Shown: positions 21,763 through 31,792 of the stretch, in pieces | Layout of the letters: the number at the start of each line of letters is the position of its first letter | Numbering within the stretch: the stretch's first letter is position 1 | Assembly: GCA_036426205.1 (NCBI GenBank) | Contig: CM071586.1 | Coordinates: 10,155,431 to 10,219,430 of the forward strand | Direction of reading: 5' to 3' | Origin: Ascaphus truei | Lineage: Eukaryota > Chordata > Amphibia > Anura > Ascaphidae | Length of the DNA stretch: 64,000 nucleotides | The notes under the pieces: generated by a model | Database searches by the model: none | Seen by the model: the letters and a program-made list of their open reading frames with translations, nothing else | What the model was told of the DNA's origin: nothing | Translations under genes and position numbers: made by a program

Positions 21763-21905
21763 ATATAAGATCCGGTACTGTGTGGGGATCTTCACTCTTT
21801 GAAAAAGTCTTTCTATAGACGAAACGCGTCAGAGTGGTGCTATGTATGCTCACTGTGGAGTTTAAATAAAGTTTTTTATATTTTTCCAAGCGTTTGTTGT
21901 GTGGA
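21763..21905 (+). mobile_element. Solitary PLE terminal repeat: TATA, hammerhead-like motif, AATAAA
   Basis: TATATAAG (21763-21770), a hammerhead-like motif at 21793-21836 and AATAAA (21865-21870), followed by a T-rich tail, in the same order and spacing as the end of the PLE at 8983-9101. No RT or GIY-YIG coding lies nearby, so this is a solo or severely truncated PLE end. Confidence 0.6.
21793..21836 (+). ncRNA. Hammerhead-like ribozyme motif, best-paired copy
   Basis: Stem I is perfect over 6 bp (CACTCT 21793-21798 with AGAGTG 21831-21836). Core TTGAAAA (21799-21805), extra A, stem II GTCT/AGAC (21807-21820), GAAA (21821-21824), palindromic ACGCGT giving a minimal stem III, cleavage triplet GTC ending at 21830. 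Compared with the hammerhead consensus, positions 3 and 8 are U and A rather than C and G. Confidence 0.7.
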
Positions 21906-23089
21906 GTGCTGTGACCACGGTTACCAATTCCTCCCCTTTGTATTGTAACAGAACGTCAGGTGAAAATTTGTAAAAATCATAGTTCGAAATGAAATATTCA
22001 TATATTTCTGATAAAGTCACCATCATATCTGTTGAGCATTAATTGCAGAACATATTAAAAATTCATAACTACAGACAGGTTTTTTATACTTGTACGGTGT
22101 ACACATGGTGTCCAGTCCAGTCAGCAATTGTGAAGGGATAAGAATGTAGAAAAGGCCCACAGCTTTGTGTTTTAGAGGTATTTTCAAGGACCAGGGTCGA
22201 TTCACAATGGACCACTGTGGTACTGTAGACTTGGTTTTTATCTGCTTTTTAAATACCTGCAAATTGACACAGTACTGTAGCATAGTACTGTACGTGTACA
22301 CATTACAATTCATTCATTTCTGCCACCTGGCGGATACGCAAAGAATTGCACCCAAAGAAATCAGAATCCAGGTAAATCAAAGAAATCAAAGAAATCAACC
22401 GCGGTAAACACAGCTGTGACTGGTGTGATTGACGGCATTCACGGAAGCGTTCACGGAAGAATAACGAGTGAATGCTGAGTGGAATACAGCAGAGTTCATG
22501 AAAACGGCTCAATGAAATGTTCGAATAATGACTGCTGCATCTGTATGAAAGTTAAAGGAACTAATTTGCTGGTCCTGTTCTTACAGTATCATGAAGTAAA
22601 AGCTTCTGGGTGTTTTTGGAAGAAACCTAAGGTGAATTGTGTTAAAAAGAGAGATGGCAGAGAGAGACGGCATGAGTTTTCTGTACATATCATACAATTT
22701 ACAAATATAAGCCATATAAGCCATTTACCTGTAGCAACTGTCTGCCATTTTGTTCTCTTGTGTCATAGGCTTATCAATGTTCTGTCCTGATACACTCTTT
22801 TCAAATTGCTCTCTTTTACGCACAAGCTGTTGCATTTTCCCCAGATGATAGGACATTTTCTTTTCCAGCATTACAGTATTTTTTTCTATTATTTAAAAAA
22901 ACATAATTAAGATGTCTTAACTATAAACCCATACTTATTTAATGTCCAATTCACTGAATATATCTACTTATTGTACTTTTCACACAATTTAATTAGTGAC
23001 ATTACATTGTATTTCAATGTTTTGTCAGACCATATTAACATTTACAAGTAACTCACTTGAATATTGCGTTTACCTCAAATAAAATCACC
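21906..23089. other. Unassigned AT-rich sequence
   Basis: No domain-bearing frame on either strand; the 103-aa frame at 22479-22790 has no recognisable motif. A short tandem of AAATCAAAG words occurs at 22375-22400. Nothing else could be supported. Confidence 0.4.
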
Positions 23090-23313
23090 ATCCTTCCCAT
23101 GTTTGCTTATTGGAAATATCTGTCCTTTCTATAAAAGATGTTCAACCTTTTTTTTTAAGATATATATTGTATCTGCATCACAGTCTCCACAGGTAATAAC
23201 TCATGTCATTGTACTCCCAGGTAATAACCCCGTGTCCTTTGTACAGCCCTTTGGATGAATAGTTCTTTTGAAAGCTCCTTGTATTGTCCCTGTATATATT
23301 TGTATATATATAG
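23090..23313 (-). pseudogene. CR1 LINE RT C-terminus, left of solo LTR
   Basis: Minus-strand sequence parallel to 3585-3870 of the first CR1: CATCCTTCCCATGT, GATGAATAGTTCTTTTGAAA, GTATATATTTGTATATA. It is interrupted at 23313 by an LTR and continues at 23820. Confidence 0.85.
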
Positions 23314-23819
23314 TGTGACGTCTCAGTCCCAGCGTAGGATCTTTTGTCCAGATCAAAGGCAGGAAAACGTAGTGTTTGTGCACAGGAGGGTTTATTTACA
23401 CAGTACAAATCAGGAACTGGGTTAACTCATAACACAAAACAGAAACAAAATACCTAACTCCTTTCAGGAGTTCTTACTAATACTGCTTAGTCCCTAACTA
23501 ACCGTGGGAGAACTAACCTCTTTCCCCACTCTACCCAGTGTACCTGCAGCAGCTCCCCTTGCAGTCTCTCACAGGGCTGTCTGTGTGTGTTTCTTCAGAT
23601 CAGCACAGCAGCAGCGTCTCTCATTCTTTCTCTCTCTGTGTCACTCTCAACAGTGTGTCTTTCGCAGCATGGGGGGGGCAGTCTCTGTAATTACTTCCTG
23701 ACTATTCAGGCTAGGCTAATTAGCTTCATTAACTAGAAGCTGAACAGGCATTTCCAGGAGAGCTGCAAAGTCCCACCACTGCCCCATTCTAGTCCCTGGA
23801 AGGCAGTGAAGGCATCACA
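23314..23819 (-). mobile_element. Solo LTR (ERV-like) inside CR1, 4-bp TSD
   Basis: 506 bp bounded by TGTGACGTCTC and GGCATCACA (TG..CA ends), with the 4-bp repeat ATAG at 23310-23313 and 23820-23823. Removing it restores the CR1 reading TATAGTTATCATATCCCC, as in the copy at 3860-3880. GTTTATTTACAC (about 23390) gives AATAAA on minus, so the LTR is read on minus. No internal coding region remains: a solo LTR left by LTR-LTR recombination. A 4-bp duplication fits a vertebrate ERV better than Ty3/gypsy, but the family was not recognised. Confidence 0.8.
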
Positions 23820-24015
23820 ATAGTTATCATATCCCCTCTTAGATGCCTTTTTCTAATGTAAACAAATCTAATTTAGCTAGCCTCTCCTCATAAGTTAGAT
23901 TGTCCACCCCCTTAATTAATTTGGTGGCTCTTCTCTGCACTTTCTCTAGTTCCATAATGTCTTTTCTAAGGAGTGGTGCCCCAAATTGTACTCCATAGTC
24001 AAAGTGTTCTCTCAG
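23820..24015 (-). pseudogene. CR1 LINE RT C-terminus, right of solo LTR
   Basis: Continues the CR1 of 23090-23313. Frame 24024-23839 (minus) reads FDYGVQFGAPLLRKDIMELE and VQRRATKLIKGVDNLTYEER, matching the motif order at 4254-3610. Confidence 0.88.
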
Positions 24016-24293
24016 ATAAATCATTGTGTTGTAATCTGTAATTTCCTTTCTTATTAAATATGGGCCAGTCTCTCACTTTATTTCTGGTATAGTCTTCCCT
24101 ATCTCCTTGGCATTTTTCCTGCTTTATAAATATAATATTATTTTTCAATTTCTCGATTTTTGGGGGGGCTGAATCTCTTGATCTCTTTCCTTAAAACCCC
24201 CTGACATCACATAGGGTACTACATCCTCATTGATCTAATTCATTTGAGTATCTAATTGACTTAGAGACTTCTTAGGATATTCAATTATAAGAC
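24016..24293. other. Unassigned sequence, target of the Ty3-like LTR
   Basis: AT-rich, no coding frame recognised. It ends with AAGAC (24289-24293), the target duplication of the following solo LTR. Confidence 0.45.
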
Positions 24294-25192
24294 TGTAACG
24301 GACATGCTCGCCACAAACCGGGACCGGACCGCGGGGCTGAGGTGGGGATGTGAATACACTGACCTTAGACCACGAACCCGGTTCTGGATTGCGCAGTTCG
24401 TAATCATTCGTAGCAGGGTCAGGGTTGGAGAGGCCAGGGTAGTCCTTTGACACACCAGGGTCAGGGTTGGAGACGGTAGAGAAATCGATGTCCAGGCTGG
24501 AGTTCGGCAACAGGAAGTCAGGAGCATACCGCTTCAGCATAGCAGTTGAAGTGCGGGAATGGCCCCTGCGTGAGGAGCGAGAGTGGCCCATGATAAGGTC
24601 CCTGAAAGGGGAGAATGCAGGTCTCGGGAACAAGGCAAGGCTGGCACTGGAGGACCAGCGCTTCAGCACAGGAACCAGATAGTAGACCTCTGCCTTGGGT
24701 GAATGCAGGAGGTCTCTGGAACAAGGTAAAGCTGGTTCTGGGGGCCCAGAGCTTCAGCACAGGAACCAGGAAGCAGACCTCTGCCTGGGGTGAATGCAGC
24801 AGGTCTCCGTAACAAGGCAAGACTAGCACTGAAAATCCAGTGCTTCAGTACAGGTACCAAAATGCAGACTTCTGCCTGGGGTGAATGCAGGAGGTCTCAT
24901 GAACAAAGCAAGGCTAAGACAAAGTAGCATGTGGCAAACACAGTTACATCCTTGACAATCTAGGGTTATGCTCAGCAAAGAGAAGGTGTAAGAACCCAGT
25001 ATAAGAAGGGCAGATAGCCAATCCCAAGACAGGGGTGTGTGGGAATTCCGCCAATGCCAGAGCAGAGAGACAGAGCTGCAGTGATTGCAAGCACAGGCGA
25101 TAGTGATTGCAGATCCAAGGGGAGGGCTGTCTGAGAGCTCACCAACTCTGCAAGAGTGAGCTCCAGCCAAAACCAGGACCGGATTCCTTACA
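24294..25192. mobile_element. Solo LTR (Ty3/gypsy-like), 5-bp TSD
   Basis: 899 bp with ends TGTAACGG and CCTTACA, flanked by the 5-bp direct repeat AAGAC (24289-24293 and 25193-25197). It shares CCGCGGGG(T)GCTGAGGTGGG and GGGTCAGGGTTGGAGA-type sequence with the LTR of the partial gypsy element at 36834-37675. The interior holds a roughly 92-bp tandem repeat of three to four units (about 24605-24920) built on CTTCAGCACAGGAACCAG and CCTCTGCCTGGGGTGAATGC. No internal coding remains. Confidence 0.85.
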
Positions 25193-25938
25193 AAGACGCA
25201 TTCATTCAAAAGAGCAGTTGTCCAAAACCTTATTCCCGGCTTTGATGAATCACTCATCGCTGAGATCAAATGTGGTCTGTTCGGGGGAATCTACGTCCTT
25301 TGGGTGTCCGATCACTCTGGACTTTGCAAAATAGAATCCTCCTTGGCGCTAAATCACAGTATGTACAGTAGCAGTTCTGTGCGATGTTTTCATTTTATTC
25401 CCTTACATATCACTGCTGAGAGATTTATATTTGCTGAGAATTTTCAACAACATCTTTCAGCTGCAGTTTTGTGTTTTTCCTTCTTGTACCACCCACGGTG
25501 TATATTTTAAGTACTGTTGGATAAAGGGTTAACTATCCATTGGGATTCACTCCGTGTGTATAGGTTCATATGTTGGTAGTGGTGTGTTTCCTAATCACTG
25601 CCAGTCACCAGTTAAATAGATTGGGTGTACTAATTATATGCCCTAAGTGAGCTGCACACAGGTGTTCTTGTCCTTATAATAGCACTATACCTCATATTGT
25701 TCTCTACACTTTCTATTTTTAGTACCAGCGCCCAGGAGGACTCTGTTATGCAAAGACTGTATATGGGATTTGGATAATCCCAGAGGACTTTTTATAGCAA
25801 GTAAATACTCTATACTTGCAATTACAGTTGTGTATATACTAATGTTTGACTGTTCACGGTTCATTGGGTTGTTTTGTGAACAGTATTTATATATTCGATA
25901 TATCTGATCGTTAAAGGGTATAGCGCTATAGTTGTGTA
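25193..25938. other. Unassigned sequence
   Basis: Right flank of the solo LTR. No domain-bearing ORF, TIR or tandem array seen; ends at the TA target of the next MITE. Confidence 0.4.
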
Positions 25939-26160
25939 CAGCTCAACCCCCTTATAACGCTGTGCTTGGGGATCCAAAGACTCACATCGCGTTATAAGTG
26001 GATCGCGTTAGAAATAATGTACAATTGTATGCGTTGTACAACAAAGTATTTAAGACGCCAATAATCGTGTTGTAAAGTATTCAAAAGTGGGAGCCACGCT
26101 GGCACCGCGTTATAAGCGGATCCGCGCTGTAACGGACCGCGCTATAGCGGGGTTGAGCTG
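25939..26160. mobile_element. TA-flanked TIR MITE, family C
   Basis: 222 bp with terminal inverted repeats CAGCTCAACCCCCTTATAAC and the complement of GCTATAGCGGGGTTGAGCTG, flanked by TA on both sides (25937-25938, 26161-26162). The interior repeats GCGTTATAAG(T/C)GGATC in direct copies near both ends. The TA target suggests Tc1/mariner relatives; no transposase. Confidence 0.8.
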
Positions 26161-26162
26161 TA

Positions 26163-26739
26163 TTTGTTCTAGTTTGCCCTATCACTCTGGAGATATTTTG
26201 TACATACCGATTTTTGGTTTCACTTGGAGCTGGATATCTTCGGTTGCCGCCCTATTTTGATAAAGTCTTACACAAGAAATTCTTACATAATAAACTGTTT
26301 AGCTTGCCACTTGCACACTAAACATTTTATTATGTTAATAATGTCTTGTTTCTGAGTTTCTTAGAGTAGTTTGGCAACCGAAGATATCCATCTGCAAGTG
26401 TACCTAGGTGGCAGAAGTTGGATCCCAGCCACTCTTCTGCGCCTTATGAAGAAATACTACACCCACTGTAATTATCCAAACTGAGTGCGGTAAGATCTAA
26501 AAGCTTTATCTTTACTTTTTTGGTCTCCGAGACAAGCAGTTTCTCAAGCGTGGAAAGACTATTATGTAATATAATTGGTATCTTTATTTTCACTTGATTC
26601 TCATGAAAAGAAAATCTGATCGATATTGAAATTTCCCAAGGGTCTTTTGGAGAAAATAGAGGTATAATTAACCTCCATCGTAGCACCGTGATCTCCATTA
26701 AATAGTATTTGTTTCGTAATACTAACTGAACCCAACAGT
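26163..26739. other. Unassigned sequence with an inverted repeat
   Basis: 26222-26247 (CTTGGAGCTGGATATCTTCG, then GTTGCC) is repeated in inverse at about 26372-26398 (GGCAACCGAAGATATCCATC). A minus-strand open frame at 26444-26740 has no recognisable domain and runs into the 20-bp array, which lengthens it artificially. Confidence 0.45.
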
Positions 26740-27662
26740 GATATAATAACATGCAAAGCAAAATAATAACATACAGAGCAATATAATATAATAGAGAGAG
26801 ATAATAACACTCAGAGCTATATAATAACATCCAGAGCAATATACCAAATAACATCCAAAGAGATATACTGTAGCCTGCAGAGTGACATAATAACATGCAG
26901 AGAGATATAATAACATGCAGAGCGATATAATAACATGCAGAGAGATATAATAACATGCAGAGAGATATAATAACATGCAGAGCGATATAATAACATGCAG
27001 AGATATAATAACATGCAGAGCGATATAATAACATGCAGAGATATAATAACATGCAGAGCGATATAATAACATGCAGAGATATAATAACATGCAGAGCGAG
27101 ATAATAACATGCAGAGAGATATAATAACACGCAGAGCGATATAATAACACGCAAAGAGATATAATAACATGCAGAGAGATATAATAACACGCTGAGCGAT
27201 ATAATAACATGCAGAAAGATATAATAACATGCAGAGAGATATAATAACACGCAGAGAGATATAATAACACGCAGAGCGATATAATAACATGCAGAGATAT
27301 ATAATAACATGCAGAGCGATATAATAACACGCAGAGCAATATAATAACATGCAGAGATATATAATAACATGCAGAGCAATATAATAACATGCAGAGAGAT
27401 ATAATAACATGCAGAGCGATATAATAACATGCAGAGGGATATAATAACATGCAGAGAGATATAATAACATGCAGAGAGAAATAATAACATGCAGAGCGGT
27501 ATAATAATATGCAGAGAGATATAATAACATGCAGAGAGATATAATAACATGCAGAGATATATAATAACATGCAGAGATATAGTAACATGCAGAGAGATAT
27601 AATAACATGCAGAGAGATATAATAACATGCAGAGAGATATAATAACATGCAGAGAGATATAA
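26740..27662. repeat. 20-bp minisatellite, array 2
   Basis: About 45 copies of the unit found at 15976-17149 (ATAATAACATGCAGAGAGAT, often GCGAT). The left edge is diverged (ACATCCAGAGCAAT, ACATGCAAAGCAAA). It joins L1 ORF2 sequence at 27663 without a tail. The several long frames on the minus strand (to 394 aa) are by-products of the period. Confidence 0.95.
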
Positions 27663-28474
27663 TCAGAGGGTCCAGGGGAACCTCCAGGCCCAGGGTTTCA
27701 TCCAGTAGTCTTTGAACTCTGGTCCAGAACTGCTGAATCTCAGGACATGTCCACCAAATGTGGGCCATGTCGCCCTTTTGTCCACATCCTCTCCAGCACA
27801 GGTCAATTGCGCCGGGGAAGATCTGGCTCAATCTACTCGGGGTCAGGTACCATTGAAATAGTATTTTGTATGTTTTCTTTTGTGACGGAGCAAATTGAAG
27901 TTTTAGGGGCTGCGTCCCAGATGTCCTCTAGATCTAGTGGTATGCCGAGGTCTATGCACCATGTGAAGATTGAGATAATGTGTGTGGCTATCATCACCTC
28001 CATTTTGGCCTAACCGTATGCTTGTATGTATGCCAATTTGTTTCATTCGTGAATGAACTGTGAATGTTTGATTCTGCAGAGTATCGCTTCTGGATCTAAC
28101 TCGCCCTTGTGTAATTCCTACAAGGTATGCAAGAATTGAAATTACATTCGTAAGCGGTTTCTCCTGTCTTAGATAATTCTGCTGACCATAGGGTTCTGTT
28201 ATCTGACAGATCCAGTCAAACACAGGGCTGGACAGAGTAACTCCCTTATGTCACAAGGTTAAGAGGCCCACATTATGGTAAATTATCGATAAGAATATAG
28301 CGTATGCAGCATATTTAGGTATCAACCAATATGTATTTTTGCATGTCATCATATCATCATTTATCTCTAAGCCAGCCCCCTTAAGGGGTGTATTACTCAT
28401 TTTGAAATGTATAAAATGTGATACTAAGCAATATGTTGGCAGAGGCCTGAGTTCCTTGTTGGAATTCTTTTCTC
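27663..28474 (-). pseudogene. L1 copy 1: ORF2 C-terminal region, frameshifted and 3'-truncated
   Basis: Minus-strand continuation of the ORF2 below. Frame pieces carry DIWDAAPKTSICSVTKEN (about 27930), LCWRGCGQKGDMAHIWWTC (27795-27739; the L1 C-terminal Cys-His knuckle C-x3-C-x7-H-x4-C) and LLDETLGLEVPLDP just before 27663. About 500 bp between 28475 and 27970 does not match the third L1 (51.6-54.7 kb) and seems to be an older insert shared with copy 2. The element ends abruptly at the 20-bp array, so ORF2 end, 3' UTR and tail are missing. Confidence 0.85.
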
Positions 28475-31400
28475 TCAATGGTGCCTTGGTACAGATAAAC
28501 TCATGCTGTTACTTTGAACCCTTGACTCATTGATTTTATTTCTACGCTTTAACAACCATTTTTGCATATAAGTATGGGTGGGTGAGGGAAGAGAGTTCTC
28601 TATTATACTGTAGATTGCTGTGATTAGCCCTTTCTGATACTCTCCTACTTGGCAGAGGGACTCAAATTTGGTCAGGGGGGGGAATTTTGAGGTCGGGGAT
28701 AGAGCTCTAAGGAAATTCCTTATCTGTAGAAATGTGAATATGGGGAGATGGGGGGCTGATGGTTTATTTTTGAGCTTCTGGAAGGACAGAGCTTCGTCAT
28801 TCTCTAGCAGATCCGCAACCATGCTAAAGTTTAGGTCCTGGAATTGACTGATCTGAGCTTGGGAGCACCCAGGAGGGAATTCAGGGTTCCCAAGTATGGG
28901 GGTGAGTTGGGAGGGGGGTGAAGTTAGGCCGTATTTCCCTCTATTTTTGGACCAAATAGACCACGTGCATTTCATTGCTCCGAGCGCAAGTTTCTGAGGA
29001 AGTTTTTCCTTGTGCTCTGGGGACCAAACTAGTACTGGGAGAGGGACAGGAGACACGTGGCTGGCCTCTATTTCCAGCCAGCAGGCCGAACTCGGAGGGT
29101 TGTTCCAAACCACTGCCTGCCTGAGCTGGGCCGCGTGGTAGTATCTGATCAAGTCAGGCACCCCCAGTCCGCCTCTTGTCTTTGCTGCCATGAGCACTGA
29201 CCTCGGGACTCTAGATTTTCGTTGTTTCCATATGAAACGCATAATTTGCGTTTGTATATTTCTTAGTTCGGCTAGTGGGATTGGAACTGGGAGGGTTTGG
29301 AAGTAATACAACAGGCGAGGAAGGATATTCATTTTAGTGGAGACGATTCTGCCAAACCAGGAAATCTGGTATGTGTTCCAAGCTTCTAGATCTCTCTTAA
29401 TTTGGCTAAATAGAGGGGGGTAGTTAGTTTTGTACAGCGAGGAATACATTCTAGTAATTTTTATCCCTAGGTATTTTATGTGGGAGGAGTTCCATTTATA
29501 TTTGTAGTTTGATTGGAGACGTTTCCATGTGGTCTCGGGGAGGGATATATTCAATGCTTCGGATTTGTCCATATTTATCTTGTAATCTGAAGCCTGACTA
29601 AATTGATCTAACAATTTTTGTAAGTTGGGGAGGGAGATATGTGGGTCAGCTAAGGTCAGAATGACGTCGTCCGCGAAAAGGGATATTTTATAGTGATTGT
29701 CGGCTATGTTTATGCCTGTAATATCTGGGTCCGCTCTAACTTGGGCTGCCAGTGGTTCTATTGAGATTGCGAAAAGCAATGGGGATAGGGGGCAACCTTG
29801 CCTGGTTCCGTTTCTTATGTGGATCGGGCTGGATTGTCCTCCTGGCAGTTTTAAATACGCAGTGGGGTTCTGGTATAGTGCTCTGACCCCCTCTAGGAAC
29901 GGGCCTGAGAAGCCGAATTTGATCATTGTTTGATCAAGGAAGGACCATTTGATCCGGTCAAAGGCCTTCTCGGCGTCTAGGCTAAGAATCATGGCCTGGA
30001 GTTTATTGAGATGCACGTGGTCGATGATATTGATAATTTTGCGGGTGTTGTCAGAGGCCTGTCTTCCTGACACGAAACCCACTTGGTCTATATGAATTAG
30101 TCTGGGGAGAATAGGATTTAGCCTGTTTGCGAGGATCTTGCTAAAGAGTTTTAGGTCTGTGTTAAGCAAGGAGATTGGTCTGTAGTTACCGCATTGCAGC
30201 GGGTCCCTTCCTTCCTTATGAATGATAGCTAAGTTGGCAGCGGAAATTGTGCCCGGGATCGGGTCTCCTTCTAGGAAGGAGTTGAACATATCAAGTAGAA
30301 AGGGGGAAAGAGACAATCTAAATTTTTTATAATAAGCGTTTGAAAAGCCATCAGGGCCAGAAGTTTTGGCTATCTTAAGGGTGCTTATGGCTTGCGCCAG
30401 TTCCTCCTGAGTGATTTTTCCGTTCAGGGCTTTGAGTTCCTGGCCCGTAAGAGAGGGTAGATTGCATCTCGCCAAAAATCGCGAGGCAGAATCTACATCT
30501 GTTGGGTCTTGGTTGGGGGGGTGGAGGTTGTAAAGCTCCGTGTAGTAGTTTGCAAATTCTTGGGCAATTTCTTTTTCTACATAGGTAGTGTGGCCGCCTT
30601 TAGTGCGGATTCTTGTGATTTGGACTCTTGCTTTAATGCCCCGTAGTTTTGACGCTAGGAGTTTGTCGGCTTTATTACCCCTATCGTAAAACCTCTGATT
30701 GGTCCATTTAAGCGCTCTCTCCACCTCTTCTAATTGGGATTGTTTTAGCTCAGATCTTGTTTTGTCAAGTGTTCTGAGTAACCTTTTGGAGGGGGCCTTT
30801 TTGTGTTGTTGTTCGAGGGTAATTATTTTGTCAGTTAGCGCCTTTTGTGTTTTTAGTTTAGATTTTTTCTTGTAGGATGCCAAGGAAATTAGGTCGCCTT
30901 TGATTATTGCTTTTTGGGCTTCCCACAGCGTTGACGCTGCGGAAACTGACCCTTTGTTTAATTCAAAAAATGAGGTTAGTTTGTGCCGGATGGTTTCTAC
31001 AATTTGTGGGTCGTTAAGGAGGGAATCATTTAGTTTCCAATTATAGGAGGTGTTCTTTACGAAAGGAAGAGAGAGGGTCAAATCTACCGGGGCGTGGTCA
31101 GACCATGTAATCGGACCTATATTGGAGTGGGAGGCCGCCTGGAGAACATTTATGGAACCTAGCAAATAGTCGATCCGCGAGTAGGATTGATGTGGGGCCG
31201 AGAAGAACGTATAGTCCCTCTGGCCTACGTGCTGGGCCCTCCAGATATCCGTGAGGGAAAAGTTCTGTAGGATCTCTCTAAACCTTTTCGCCTTTTGCTG
31301 GGTCTGGGCTGTGTGTTGAGCAGAGGGCAAGGAAGATTTGTCCTGCTCTGGCGACAGTACCATATTGAAGTCCCCGACTACCAGCAATGAGGCAAGTACA

Positions 31401-31792
31401 GATTGGTCCAGGGATTCCAAGATGTCCTGAATAAATTGTACTTGATTTTCGTTGGGTGCGTAAATATTGATTATGGAAATGGGATTTCCAGATAGGGATC
31501 CCTGTATGAGTAGGTAGCATCCCTCTGGGTCTCGGGATATATTGGTGGGAACAAATGGTACACTATTTTTTATCAGAATGGCGACTCCCCTTTTCTTAAC
31601 GGGGGAGGAGACGTAGAAAGCCTGGGAGAAGGCCTGTTTGAATGTGTTGGGGGGGTCATTAGAGTTAAAATGGGTCTCTTGAATACAAATAATGTCGCTC
31701 TTGGTTTTTTTTAGTTCCTGTAGCGCTAGTTTACGTTTCTTGACTGAGTTGAGGCCCTTAACATTGAGGGAGGTAATTTTAATTGATGACAT
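28475..31792 (-). CDS. L1-clade LINE ORF2 protein (AP endonuclease, reverse transcriptase), copy 1
   Basis: 1105-codon open frame. The start at 31792 gives MSSIKITSLNVKGLN, the expected L1 endonuclease N-terminus. Endonuclease: NVKGLN (10-15), QETH (38-41), NIYAPNENQ (109-117), GDFN (140-143), RIDYLLG (206-212), SDHAPV (231-236). RT: SGPDGFSNAYYK (478-489), NYRPISLLN (536-544), LSLDAEKAFDRI (604-615), GTRQGCPLSPLLF (662-674), catalytic LFADDVILTL (705-714). The enzyme nicks target DNA and copies its RNA there. Catalytic residues are intact but the frame stops about 130-200 residues short of a normal L1 C-terminus, so it is probably inactive. Clean coding contrasts sharply with copy 2. Confidence 0.93.
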   Translation of the reverse strand: MSSIKITSLNVKGLNSVKKRKLALQELKKTKSDIICIQETHFNSNDPPNTFKQAFSQAFYVSSPVKKRGVAILIKNSVPFVPTNISRDPEGCYLLIQGSLSGNPISIINIYAPNENQVQFIQDILESLDQSVLASLLVVGDFNMVLSPEQDKSSLPSAQHTAQTQQKAKRFREILQNFSLTDIWRAQHVGQRDYTFFSAPHQSYSRIDYLLGSINVLQAASHSNIGPITWSDHAPVDLTLSLPFVKNTSYNWKLNDSLLNDPQIVETIRHKLTSFFELNKGSVSAASTLWEAQKAIIKGDLISLASYKKKSKLKTQKALTDKIITLEQQHKKAPSKRLLRTLDKTRSELKQSQLEEVERALKWTNQRFYDRGNKADKLLASKLRGIKARVQITRIRTKGGHTTYVEKEIAQEFANYYTELYNLHPPNQDPTDVDSASRFLARCNLPSLTGQELKALNGKITQEELAQAISTLKIAKTSGPDGFSNAYYKKFRLSLSPFLLDMFNSFLEGDPIPGTISAANLAIIHKEGRDPLQCGNYRPISLLNTDLKLFSKILANRLNPILPRLIHIDQVGFVSGRQASDNTRKIINIIDHVHLNKLQAMILSLDAEKAFDRIKWSFLDQTMIKFGFSGPFLEGVRALYQNPTAYLKLPGGQSSPIHIRNGTRQGCPLSPLLFAISIEPLAAQVRADPDITGINIADNHYKISLFADDVILTLADPHISLPNLQKLLDQFSQASDYKINMDKSEALNISLPETTWKRLQSNYKYKWNSSHIKYLGIKITRMYSSLYKTNYPPLFSQIKRDLEAWNTYQISWFGRIVSTKMNILPRLLYYFQTLPVPIPLAELRNIQTQIMRFIWKQRKSRVPRSVLMAAKTRGGLGVPDLIRYYHAAQLRQAVVWNNPPSSACWLEIEASHVSPVPLPVLVWSPEHKEKLPQKLALGAMKCTWSIWSKNRGKYGLTSPPSQLTPILGNPEFPPGCSQAQISQFQDLNFSMVADLLENDEALSFQKLKNKPSAPHLPIFTFLQIRNFLRALSPTSKFPPLTKFESLCQVGEYQKGLITAIYSIIENSLPSPTHTYMQKWLLKRRNKINESRVQSNSMSLSVPRHH

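Noticed and set aside
22479..22790. 103-aa frame as a small gene
   Set aside because: No domain, no splice or promoter context, and the length is expected by chance in AT-rich DNA.
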